Assembly (NCBI RefSeq): GCF_028389875.1
Contig: NC_084702.1
Location: forward strand, 47,801,053 to 47,865,052
Origin: Rhea pennata
Lineage: Eukaryota > Chordata > Aves > Rheiformes > Rheidae
DNA length: 64,000 nt
Reading direction: 5' to 3'
The notes below the pieces were generated by a model. The model was not told the DNA's origin. It worked only from the letters and a program-made list of their open reading frames with translations, and searched no databases. The stretch's first letter is position 1. Every line of letters starts with the position of its first letter. Positions 1 through 59,131 of this stretch are shown in pieces. A program made the translations under genes and the position numbers.

Positions 1-629
1 CATAGCTTCCTACTAAATTTCCAGCAAAATTCTGTTATTGTGGAATTGTACATAGGGCACTAACTCTGATTGCAGCAAGTAAAGAAAAATACTGAAGTAT
101 TCAGTTAAAGCTACTGAAAAATACATTATGTATTTAACAGAGTGTTTGGAATAAATGTCACTGGAAGGTACTGTTAAAAGCTACTAACTTATTCTGCTGT
201 TATTATTTAATACATTTTCCTGACAACAGGAAAGAGATTTATTACCTTTGTACTGGGAAGGGAGAATAGCTCTGAATGAAGCTTCAGCACTGTAGCAGGC
301 AAACTGACAATTTCAATAGAAATCCTGAAGATTTTTTTAAAAATACTGAAGCTTCAGAAAAGTTGCAAAGCAATTTGGGAGCTCAGAAGTAGTTGGAAAA
401 AGAAAAATAAAAGGTTGAAAGGAAGACGCATGAGAAGTAGAAGATAGAAAGGGCCCAAATATCAGAAGACTGTATATCAGAAACACACTGAAAAATCCGG
501 GTCTTACTAAAAAACAAAACAAAAAGACCCAAAACGGATGTACGCCCACCATAAGCATACATTTAAGTTGACAAGTCCAAGAATTTATCATTTTCTTTCA
601 TATGATTTTTTTTTTTTTTGTGGTTCTAC
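1..629 (-). other. ARSK intron 2 (partial)
   Basis: This is AT-rich sequence left of ARSK exon 2. I found no match to ARSK exon 3 on the minus strand and no recognisable repeat. The T-rich run at 605-619 sits just beyond the exon 2 donor. Confidence 0.7.
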
Positions 630-759
630 CTGCACGGGAAGGACAACAAATTGGAGAATTGGTATAGGCATTGAGAAAGATGGTGCCATATCTCTTCATA
701 TAATTTATGAAAGGCAAGGCCACAGTCTGATTACCCGGATAAAATGTCAAGCGTCCATC
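630..759 (-). CDS. ARSK: ARSK coding exon 2 (residues 45-87, formylglycine motif)
   Basis: On the minus strand the exon follows an acceptor (ttacag, CT at 760-761 on plus) and ends before the donor GTAGAA (629-624). It is 130 nt, phase 0 in and phase 1 out. It starts DGRLTFYPGN and ends NSPICCPSRA. The C-C-P-S-R block is the sulfatase active-site signature. Several residues differ from human ARSK but the motif and spacing are intact. Confidence 0.94.
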
Positions 760-3700
760 CTGTAATCAAATAGAAAAAAAAAGTCAATGTAAGCAGCATT
801 ACCCAAATAATTGCCTACAGTAATTCTCACATTCATTACCCAGCAATTGTATTACTGAAATGCTGGCAATTCTACTCAAGTATGGAAAAAAAAGTATTGA
901 GAAGGCTTTCATTAATTCAGTATGAAATGAATTACTCACTAAAAAATGTAACTATAAAAGATAACTGTACTTTTTCATAATAAAATTATTTCCTTTGTAT
1001 TGCTATATGCATTCTAAGCTCCACTTTTGCAGGAACTGTTTCTCCTTTAGCATTCTACCACAATGCATTGAACAGTGATAGACATGGTAAAAAATTAAAA
1101 GGAGTCATACAGCATCCTGATGCAGACTTGTGTACTGGCATGTATGGCTGTTTCTATGTGTCGACAGAATTATGTTCCTCATCCCTGTTCTTCTGTTCCA
1201 CACCACGCCTCTGTGAACTTACTCCAAACTACATTCAAGAAAAATGATTAGCAAGCTGAAGGGAGGCTATTCTCCTGGTGAAATACAGTCTACAATGGCT
1301 CCCTTGTGATACATTACTGACCCTTCATTTTATCCATTTCTTTAGCTATGATTTTAAATCAATGACTTAAAACAAAAACCTCAGAACTTCTGAATAATCA
1401 TTTCTACAGTATAAAATTGAAAATGACAGGAAACTAGGCACACAGCCCTGTTTTAGGTCACTGTCTTTGTTCCATCACTTGTATTTCTTACCTTGGTTCA
1501 ATAACATGTCTTGACTCAGCCAGTCTTAAACTACACTACTCTTTGGTGAAAGGACTGTTGACAGTGCACCTGCAAAGACGTTAATAGATCTCCCAAGCAA
1601 CTCTAAGCATCTGAGTAACCCTCCCCTACCTTTGTGACAGTAGCATGAATAGCTTAAAGTATGGGTAGCTTAAAGGTTGTGTTTTGCATAGCATTTAGTT
1701 TTCAAAAGCAAGTAGGCAGGCAGTGGAGTGCATCAAACTCAAGCTACAAATTCACCAGCTAGTGGCTCATTTGTACCAAAGACTATGTACAAATGTGTAC
1801 AAATCACCACATCAGCCTCTGCACCATAAATGCCAACAGATAAGTTCTTACCTCATGTAGTGAGTGGACCATCCTATTAATTACTTTAAATTATTTTATT
1901 TTTATTAAGGGAGAATAGTTCACATATCAAAAAACACAGTAAAACAGCTGACTGTTACTCTTTGGTAACTTACTTATGCCCACACACAGCCTAAAAAAAA
2001 TATTCTACTGAGCAAGCCTAATTTCACACAATGGGTTCTTGATCTCTGCTGGACCCAGTAAGCATCATTATATGACTTTTAATACAGAATCTTGCACAGT
2101 GACTTTTGCTGTATTTTTAATGTGAAAAACGTGAAAAAAAGAATTACTTAGTGAGATATTACATCTTCAGCAGAAAACATTTAACTTTACCTCTTTTCTC
2201 CTGCTAAATCATAACCAAAAAGCAGCAGATATGGCTAAAAGCAAATGAAAGGAGTTGCTTTCTCTTAATACTGAATAGGCAGTCTTATTCAAGAAAACAT
2301 CCTGACTGCTTCACTGAAGTCTCTACCTAGAAACACATGGAGAACTTCAACTATCTACTTGAAAATTTAAAGAACATGTACAGTCTCAAGGGATGAAAGA
2401 TCAGGGCCTTAACACCTATGAAATTTTACGTTTAAAATAATGCAACATTTAAAACTGTTGCAAATTCTTCTCTAGCATGTGAGTCATAGTGAAAATGCCA
2501 AAGACAACAGAAAATGCTATTAGCTTAGAACAAAACAGGTAGATGCATATAAGAATTCTGAGAACTGATAGTTTATACACTCCTTGTGAAAATCTGAAAG
2601 AATACTATATAGTCACATTTGGCAAGGTTTCGAAAAAGCAATTACAGAGATATGCGCAGCATAACTGTACTCTACAGTAAGAAATAATTGTTTTAAATTA
2701 CTGAAATATTTAAATTATAATTATTCTATTTTATAAAAAATCATTTAAAATATTTTAATGTTATAATATGACCACTTCATTTTCCCACTAGCCACTCAGT
2801 CACCCCTCTTTTATTTTCTGCATTCTTTACAGTTCAAAGCAGAGACTGTGAGTAGAGGAAAACAATGCTCTCAATTCATTTTCTGACAGAATATCCTATT
2901 GGAGAACATAACACAGTAGAGAAAATCACTCCATTTGTCATCAGTAGAGCTGACAGTGACATCCAAGCATCATATTGCAATGGACTAACATACAGCAATC
3001 TCTCACTGCAGATCAGAATACAATACAAGGCTGATCACCTAATTTTGCTACATACTACAAATGGCATCTCAGCACAAGCACTTTGCAGGAGAAACTGTAA
3101 ATAAAGTAACATGTAAATAAAGTAACTGTAAATAAAGTAACATTTTAACATGTAAATAAAGTAATCTATAATATCTGGTATTGGTAACATGGAACGTGAT
3201 GTGTAATCTGTAATATCACTGAGTATGAAGGGAACTTTGTTTGGGCTGGAAGTGCTCTCTAGAAAGTACAGGACTGATTTTTCATTCCTATCAGCAAGAT
3301 AATCATGTTTCTCCAAAAAATGAAGATTTGTCTGAACAGCTGGATTCAGTAGTTAATTCTTTGATACAGGACAGACAAGTGACATGTCTCTCTAGTGGAA
3401 GTAGTAAGTTTTTGTGAGAGACTAAGAAGATGAAAACACTAAAGCTATTTCTGGAAAATCATTCTCTAAGAACTGCAAAGGACTTGCAGGTCTGAAGTAC
3501 CTGAGCTAATGGAATTATTCGAAGTAACATAAGCAAGCACACTTCATTCATGAACTTGAGCTCTACTGCAAGCAAAAGTATGTAGACAGCTGCCCATCAT
3601 CACTCAGTCAATCTCATGTAGCAATTTCAGAGTTGAACTACCTACAGCTAGTAGATTCCACCACCAACCCTCATAAGAAGCACAGTGCTTGGTATGAGAC

Positions 3701-5205
3701 TTAACATCAAAAAAATGGCTGTTCTACGAAGCAGGCACTGCTTTGCAAGCCAAACATAGTCAAGTATCAATAAAAAGAGGTATCTTGAACTTTTGAGGCC
3801 TTCTATCTTCTGATTCTCAGAGTTAAAAACATATTTGAGAGAAAGGCTGGAACAAAATGCTCCAGCTCCTCAAAGGCTTTCTGAAGCTCTAGGTTGAAAA
3901 TGTGTACAAGATAGATGGAACATACAGACTTTAAAACAATCCCAGAAAACAAAGGTGTGAGTCTCTTGTACATAGCATTAATCACAACAAATGCAGGCAC
4001 ATTTTCAAATGGCTGTCATACCTTTTGACAGCCTGCAGGACTTAAGGTTCTTTTCCAGAAAATCTATCAGCTAGTTTCAACTTTACGCAGCTCTGCCTGT
4101 TCTTTACTGGAGATGCGATCAGAATGTTTAACCAGCTTTGCCTCCACCACCCATCTCATCAAAAACTTCTGCAACACAGTGATCTTTTAACTTTTTCTTC
4201 TTCCCATGCACTAGGCAAGCATCTATTGTGGAGTAGGTAGCTTTCAGAAATGGCACCTTGTTCTTGATTGTTCTTGTACAGAACATCACAGACAAACATC
4301 CTTTGTTTGGCATTGGAATATTTACAGCAGTGAACATACAATTGACACTGGAATATTTACAGCAGTAAATATACAAGGTAGTTGCATCAAGTCACTCTTG
4401 CAAAGATACCACTAATGCCTAGAAGATGGTCATGAGAGTCTTCCTGTATATTAAGACATACTGGAGCCTTATTTAGATTTGTCTGCTCCTTGAAACAAAG
4501 TGGTCATTGATAAATTCCCCAAATCAAAACTATCATGAATTTGGCAATTTTAGTAAAAGCTGAAATTTTGGAGAAAATTAAACATGTAAAAAAAGATCAC
4601 ACATTACTTTGGAAAGTGAAGAAAGCCTATGTTCTCGCAATAAAACAATAATCAAAGAATGCAGTGAAGAGGAATGAAAGGAAATAAGGAGTTATAATAC
4701 AAAAGCTATTGCTTTATCTTTGATAGTACGGGAAACAGTATTTTAAGAAGAGGTTTGAAGAAGGATACTAAATGTGTTTCCCACGTATTTGGGAAGAATA
4801 GATCCCAAGAATGAGAAGCAACATGAAAAAAGGCAAGAAAGTGCTCTTAAGTGTGTAATCAAGAACGGCACCCTGAGCTGACAGGGAGCTAAGTGATGTT
4901 TTCTCAACAGTGAATAAGAAGTGATGGGATATAAAAGACCTTGGAAGTGAAAACAAGGAGCTTGGATTTAACAGAAAGGCGAGATTGGGATGACACCCAG
5001 AGAGCAAGGCTTTCCTCGAAGTAAAAACTCGATAAAAAACACCTCGGCGCCCCGCCGCGCCGCCGATACTCACGAAGGAGTCGCAGGCCACCAGCACCAC
5101 GCTGGGCCGCGCCTGCCCCGCGGCCGCCTGCCGCCCCGCGGCCAGCAGCAGCAGCAGCAGCAGCGCCAGGCCGCCCGGCCCCGGCCCCGGCCCCGCGCCG
5201 CGCAT
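630..5205 (-). CDS. ARSK: ARSK, arylsulfatase K (5' part: coding exons 1-2, gene runs off the left edge)
   Basis: ARSK is a lysosomal sulfatase that removes 2-O-sulfate from glucuronate in heparan sulfate (family knowledge). The join is exon 1 (5205 down to 5074, 44 codons) to exon 2 (759 down to 630, 43 codons plus 1 nt). Both junctions are canonical GT/AG and the exon 1/2 boundary is phase 0. Residues 1-30 form a Leu-rich signal peptide. V36-D42 begin the sulfatase fold, with D42 the likely metal-binding Asp. C82-C83-P84-S85-R86 is the C-x-P-S-R signature in which the first Cys becomes formylglycine. Residue spacing agrees with human ARSK with a two-residue offset. No exon 3 was recognised between 1 and 629, so most of the catalytic domain lies outside the window. 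The gene is head-to-head with SKIC3, as in mammals. Identity is firm; the choice of start Met within the GC-rich 5' end is less so. Confidence 0.93.
3096..3165. repeat. 15-bp tandem repeat, four copies
   Basis: The unit TGTAAATAAAGTAAC occurs at 3096-3110, 3112-3126 and 3127-3141. A fourth copy with a final T lies at 3151-3165 after a 9-bp insertion. Each unit contains GTAAATA (a forkhead-like core) and AATAAA. Confidence 0.9.
4311..4376. repeat. 35-bp imperfect tandem duplication
   Basis: 4311-4345 is repeated at 4346-4376. Both copies share TGGAATATTTACAGCAGT and then a nearly identical ATACAA end. It lies in ARSK intron 1 and has no evident function. Confidence 0.85.
5074..5205 (-). CDS. 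ARSK: ARSK coding exon 1 (residues 1-44, signal peptide)
   Basis: The exon reads from ATG at 5205-5203 to TTC at 5076-5074, followed on the minus strand by the donor GTGAGT (5073-5068). It encodes a hydrophobic run L13-A23 containing seven consecutive Leu, then SVVLVACDSF, the first beta strand and metal site of the sulfatase fold. The Leu run is a pure (CTG)7 repeat. The minus-strand frame stays open well upstream of this Met through GC-rich sequence; this Met was chosen because it gives a normal-length signal peptide. Confidence 0.88.
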
Positions 5206-5328
5206 CGCCCCGCTCACGGCAGGGCGGGCAGGAAGCGGGGCCCCGAGGGCGGCCTGGCCGCCTCCGCCCGCCCCCCGCAGCGCTCCCTCACAGGGCCGCG
5301 GCCGCCTGCTGCGCCCTTCGCCCCGCCA

Positions 5329-5349
5329 GACTACAGCTCCCGGCGCGCC
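5329..5349 (+). promoter_or_regulatory. ZNF143/THAP11-type element, copy 1
   Basis: GACTACAGCTCCCGGCGCGC resembles the ACTACAACTCCCAGCATGC consensus, with a diverged 3' half (GCGCGC for GCATGC). Confidence 0.65.
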
Positions 5350-5355
5350 CTGCGG

Positions 5356-5375
5356 GACTACAGCTCCCAGCATGC
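5356..5375 (+). promoter_or_regulatory. ZNF143/THAP11-type element, copy 2 (best match)
   Basis: GACTACAGCTCCCAGCATGC differs from the long ZNF143/Staf consensus at a single core base (AGCTCCC for AACTCCC). It lies 27 bp from copy 1 in the same orientation. Confidence 0.82.
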
Positions 5376-5397
5376 CTCGGGGGAAGGGGCCGGCTCG

Positions 5398-5419
5398 GAC
5401 CACAACTCCCACAGCGCCC
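5398..5419 (+). promoter_or_regulatory. ZNF143/THAP11-type element, copy 3
   Basis: GACCACAACTCCCACAGCGC keeps the ACAACTCCCA core but has a weaker 5' TAC and 3' GCATGC. It has the same orientation as copies 1 and 2 and lies about 42 bp past copy 2. Confidence 0.6.
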
Positions 5420-5439
5420 GGAGGCCGGTCGCGGCTGGC

Positions 5440-5450
5440 AAAATGGCGGC
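5440..5450 (+). promoter_or_regulatory. YY1 element
   Basis: AAAATGGCGGC is an exact match to the strong YY1 consensus. In vertebrate TATA-less promoters this motif commonly sits at or just downstream of the start site. This suggests SKIC3 transcription begins near here on the plus strand (inference). Confidence 0.8.
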
Positions 5451-5478
5451 TGCCCGGGGGGAAGCAGGGCGCTTCCGT

Positions 5479-5486
5479 GGGCGGGG
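5479..5486. promoter_or_regulatory. Sp/KLF GC box
   Basis: GGGCGGGG lies between the YY1 and NRF1-like elements. It is a common CpG-island motif, so specificity is limited. Confidence 0.55.
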
Positions 5487-5496
5487 TAGGGGGCGC

Positions 5497-5512
5497 GCGT
5501 GCGCCTGCGCAC
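5497..5512. promoter_or_regulatory. NRF1-like element
   Basis: GCGTGCGCCTGCGCAC resembles the NRF1 palindrome (TGCGCATGCGCA) with alternating GCGC halves. It is one base from the ideal spacing and is not proven. Confidence 0.5.
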
Positions 5513-5550
5513 TGGAGGCGGCGCGGTGTGGCGGCGGCGGCGGGTGAGGC

Positions 5551-54286
<48,736 letters not shown>

Positions 54287-55095
54287 CATGGACTATTTCA
54301 AGTAAAAATCTTCCATTTACACAGTTTGATCAGGCCATCCTCCAGGAACATGTGTGATTTGGGCATTTTTTATTTGTTTTTTGTCTCTGTTGCATCAACT
54401 GCATTTTTTAAACAAAAGCAAATTGTTCTCTTTATTTGTTGACATGGGGTCTACCGTAAAACAACTCCTGGTTTTAAAAGAAAACCCCGATTATTTTTTT
54501 CCTTCCTCACTGAAATTGCAGTGCTATTGCAATGGGGGGTTCTTCTCTTTATTTCCCCCTTGCTCACACACAGAGGACAACAATATTAGCTGCGCTGGCA
54601 GTGATGCAGAGTTGAAGCTTCTACGTTTAATTTTTTTCAAACAGAGTCTTAATAGCCAAACAGCAGCAAAGCATTTTTTCTCTTGCAGATATTGCAGAAA
54701 ATTAAAATGCATATTTCTTTCATGTATTTTGTTTTGTAGTTGAGGCTCCCAAATCCACTTGGAAGAAGTTTATAGGATGGGGTGTTTTTTTTTTCTAGTT
54801 TTTTTTTTTTTTTTTTTTTTGTTAGCCACCCTTAATCACAACAGTGTATTACAGTGTATTGGATCCTCTTGACTATACTGGCTTCAGTTAACATTCCCAT
54901 CAAGAAAAGCCTGTGATCATCAGGGACAGGGTCATATATAAAAATGTGTATAACAAGCTCTATTTATGTCTTGATAATTCTACTGCTGACTGCTTAATTG
55001 GGTGAATCATGACAGTAGTTCTTAATACGTGATGTTATTTTGCCCTTTATGTACATGAAAATAAAAGAATAAAGAAATGATCCTAATCTGCTAAT
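54287..55095 (+). other. SKIC3: SKIC3 3' untranslated region (end inferred)
   Basis: Runs from the stop codon to shortly after the paired AATAAA signals. It contains a strong U-rich stretch at 54787-54820 (two T runs split by CTAG) and an early ATTAAA near 54701. The end is inferred from the signals only. Confidence 0.65.
55060..55073 (+). terminator. SKIC3: SKIC3 poly(A) signals (two AATAAA)
   Basis: AATAAA at 55060-55065 and again at 55068-55073, about 0.8 kb after the stop. A T/GT-richer stretch (tgttactgttagtgattttc) follows within 30 bp and could serve as the downstream element. Confidence 0.72.
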
Positions 55096-58000
55096 GTTAC
55101 TGTTAGTGATTTTCAAGCTGTTGACAACAGATTCAAGACAGTTGTCCATTCCTGGTTTAAAATTTCCTATATTTCCTAAAGCCACCATCTGTCTACCAAA
55201 ATCTTATGATGGCTTTGAGACATTTTCAGTGTACCTCTTATTACAGAGGAGAAAGGACACTTCCAACATGCTACTGAATTCAGCATGTATTTGCTTTCAG
55301 GACCAGTTATGTTGTGCTTAAAGAAAGCAAGCTGCTGAGCTGACAAGTGGGATGATCTAGGGGCTCCTCTGCTAGTCTGTCTCAGCTAGCAGTCACTCAC
55401 AGTGATCCAGGAAGGCAGGCAAGAGCAGCAAGCTTGCCACTGCTATTTTAAACAGGAGAATTAAGCTCAGTAGTCTGGGTTTGCTACCCTGTGGAGGTGA
55501 GCTGTCTGAATGGTAACAGTCCTTCTTTGTCTCCCATATTTTCTCTCCCACCCATCTGAATGCGAAATACCTTTCCTTAATTTTTTTTTTTATATTAAAT
55601 ATAGCGCAGTTGTGATTCCCTTCACAGCCTGTTGTCGCATAGTCTTGAACTATTAGTAACTCCCAAAAAAAGAAATGTTGCAGAAGCCAAACTCGTGACT
55701 CCCAAGATTAGCTATAACTCTTTCAGCTTGCTGCAATTATAGCCTTGAAAATTTTTGCAGCCTATAGTTCGTATCACTGCATATGCTTTTGATGCTTATG
55801 TGCTGCCTACTCTGGTGGTGAGAGAGCCAACAGCCCTAGCCTCATGACTGCATAGTAAGTTGTTGCATGCCCTCGCTAATGCATTACAGAAATGCTTTTA
55901 CCTGACTATTAGACTATACTTTATTCTGTAACCTAAACCTAAAACGTTTTCTAATGCCTAGGGCAATGAGTAAATAATGGGGTTAGAGAAGCCAGCTAAG
56001 TAACTGTCAACTGTGAATATTCTGTGTATTTAAAAAAAAAAAAGTACTGTGTTTTCTCTCTTCAGAAGACCATGAAGTTACTTTGTTTTTAATATGATCA
56101 GTGGTGAACTCCTTGAAGAAGATAACTGTATATACAGCCCAAAGTCACCTTATATGCCTTACAGAAAGAATATACCTCTCTGCCACATACTCAGTGAAAA
56201 GAGTGTACGGGGAGTATGAGCTTCAATTGAAGCTTCTGTGAAATTCAAGAAATGGTGAGGTAAAAACCTTGGTCTCCTCTATTTTGAATAATGTACAGCC
56301 TCTATAAAATCAACATTTGCAGAAGGCCTGCTGAACTACTGAGAAAATGTGTGAACTCATGCAGAACAGGATAAGACATATTTTGTACTAATGTGGAGCT
56401 TACCTTTATGTGTTTTTCTATAGTACTTTGAATTTTAAGCATCACTGAGATGGAGAGCTGAGAGCTGGTTTATGCATTTTACTAACTGGAAACCCATATT
56501 TTTGGTTCTTACTAATGTTCTTACTAATTCCCCAGTTATAATGTGTTTTATGTTCCAAGACAGAACTTTCTAATGACTTCAGATAAGGTGATACTTCTTG
56601 TATTTTCTCTTATATAAACATGACACAATCTCAAGATTGTTCTTGAGAATTTTTTGATTGAAATAGCCTAGGTATGCTAATCTCTTCAAAATAAGTATGT
56701 CTTCTATATTTCTCTTGCTGAATTTCTGTTCAGCTCTTGAGCCGCTCATTTTACTATCATTTTTATCTACCTACAGTAAGTAGTTATACAATTTAGGTAG
56801 TATTGCCTAACAGTTTATCAAAAACATGAATGTATACTTCTCTTTTTCAGATACTTTTGCGTGATGAGCAACTTCAATTTTTTATTTTTTTGGTTCATGG
56901 ATATGAAGTTCTAGAAATCTGTTCCAATGCTGCACAAATGGACCTTTACAAGGAAAAGTTACATCCCTAATCCTGCAGCCCATTTGAATGTGATCCAGGA
57001 TGAATTTGCTTTCTACTAAGTTGACCAAACAGAATTTGTTCAGGGTTCTCAGTGGAGAGAGGGATCATCTCAGGTTTGGTCACAGTGAGCAGTGGTAAAT
57101 AGTGCAATAACTACTTAATTCAATGAAATCACTTAAACAATATCGACCTCCAAGTGTATTCATGTTATCTTAATCTGTGATTATGCCTCCAAGCCCTCGT
57201 AGTATAATCATACACATCAGAACTTAGACAAAGCAATGTTTGGTTGTGGCATCAGAGCATATAAACAGACAGACAAATAATTATGCAGCAATAGTTCTCC
57301 TCTTTTCTCTGTTCCAGGGTTAGATTCTGATTTCTTAGCCTCTTTCAGATGATTTATGACATCTTGTGCTTTTAGAAACATGTTCCTCAGCCCTATATCT
57401 CGTCTCCTGGACCGTGGCTCAGTGAAGCTGTACCATCTAGCTTCACTGGTGCACTACCTAGTGCTTTACTGGCAGCTAAGGCTCTGGGCTGAAAATCTGT
57501 AAGAGTGGCCAGACTGAAGTAGAGGAGGGCAGGTTGCAAGGCTGCTCAGCACCCCAGGTGTCTCGCTGTGAATGTACTAGCAGACTTAAAGACACTGGGC
57601 TTAATCTACAGTGAGCATTAGGCACCTCATAACAGACAGAACATAAAGTGAGACCAAACTATAGATTCAGAATAGGTCAGAAACTGTTGCCTGTTGTTAG
57701 GATTCCAGTGTGCTCCTTTCCTGCTGCTGGCAGGAAATGTGGTTAACATGGATCTGACCTGAAAGCATTCTTGAAGCTGGGAGCCTTTCCCATTGAGTTC
57801 TTCTTGAAGGGCACTTAGTTCCTCAGCCTAGCCACAACCAAAATGCAAACATTTCTTTGACTTTGGTTGCTGCTTTTTCTGTTATAAGAAGAGAGTGGGT
57901 TTTAGGACTATTTTTTTTTAACACACTGGAGGAATTTTAACATACCAGAGTTCCTCACTGTGAGAAGAACGTGGCTAAATGCTGAAGGTGAGCTCCGTGC

Positions 58001-58358
58001 CAGTTGCAGCAGTCCAGTTTCAGTAGTCATGCTGGGCTGGTCTAGATTCTCAGAGAAGCCACTGCAAAGCTGTAGTTTTGAGAAATTTTGTCTTTTTGTA
58101 GAATAAGAAGCACAAGAAGTTGTAATAGGAGCATTATGAGTACTCTTAAATTTTGTTTTCTTGAAGATGGATGGTATTAAGCTTTCTGAAAATGTGTTCA
58201 ACTGTAGAAACTCACATTTCTGTTATCGATGATCTTGTTTTACCTTGTGGCTGAGGAATGCCTTTCTAGATCTGTTGGGAAAAAGTACTGATACGTACAT
58301 TTTACCCTAGACTCATGAGTTTGTTTCAATTTCCAGATAATTTTCCTTCCTGATCTTT
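55096..58358. other. Intergenic region between convergent SKIC3 and FAM81B
   Basis: About 3.3 kb of AT-rich DNA between the two gene 3' ends. It has no open frame with a recognisable family, no CR1 and no RNA gene. Some of it may be longer 3' UTR of either gene. Confidence 0.6.
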
Positions 58359-58501
58359 TTTATTTCTTAAAAAAAAAAAACACACAGTGAGATGTGATTT
58401 TGAGTGTTACTGCGAACTTATTTCAGTGAAGCAGAAAAGATGAGAAATAGACCTTCTTAATAACACGGCTTTTGATAATTAACTTGCATTGTCACTTGTT
58501 T

Positions 58502-58507
58502 TTTATT
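58502..58507 (-). terminator. FAM81B: Candidate FAM81B poly(A) signal
   Basis: TTTATT on plus gives AATAAA on minus, about 520 nt after the FAM81B stop. It is the first canonical hexamer reached. A second lies at 58359-58364. Confidence 0.45.
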
Positions 58508-59027
58508 AACTACTTTTGCTGATCCAGAAACTTTTTTTTTATAATCAATCAAAATTATGCATCAGTACATATTCTGTTACCAGTTCTGTAGGAATTTGTT
58601 AGGTCTGACTTCAATCTTCATACCAAACTAAAACCAATGCAGTTTAGGGTAAGACTGGGCTAACAGTGCTTTAGAACTCTACAACTGATTTCTAAAAAAA
58701 ATCCTGAAATAACGTGAATACCTTTGTATGAAATTTGCTTGTCAAATTTTAAATCAATCCTTAAGCTTTTTTTTTTCCTCTACACTGGACTATTTTATGT
58801 TGTAAAATTGACATGAAAAGATCTTTGGTGTTGCAGAACCATTACACTTGTGGCTGCACAACATGATATGTAGTGATAACATCCTACAGGGATAGGGAAG
58901 CGCAAAAGCAATTGTTTCCGAAACCTTTTTCTTTCTGTTGTTCTTTAAAGCATGGTCGCTTCTCACACCTGCAAATGCTGGTAAAGGCCTTGCTCTTGCG
59001 GTGGGGACGTCTGGGAGTTCCGTTGCA

Positions 59028-59131
59028 TCATATGTTTGCCATGTCTTTCTGAATTTTCTTTTTTTCAAGCTTCAGTTTTGTGTTCTGTATTTGTTTGAGC
59101 AACTCCAGAGACTCACGAATGGATTGAAATC
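59028..59131 (-). CDS. FAM81B: FAM81B terminal coding exon
   Basis: The acceptor atactag (minus) precedes GATTTCAATCC. It encodes FQSIRESLELLKQIQNTKLK, then LEKKKIQKDMANI and TGA at 59030-59028. Its short Lys-rich C-terminus fits the family. Confidence 0.87.

Larger units (their letters stand above)
760..5073 (-). other. ARSK intron 1
   Basis: A 4.3-kb AT-rich intron with no further ARSK exon and no recognisable CR1. Its notable contents are a four-copy 15-bp repeat at 3096-3165 and a 35-bp tandem duplication at 4311-4376, listed separately. Confidence 0.8.
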
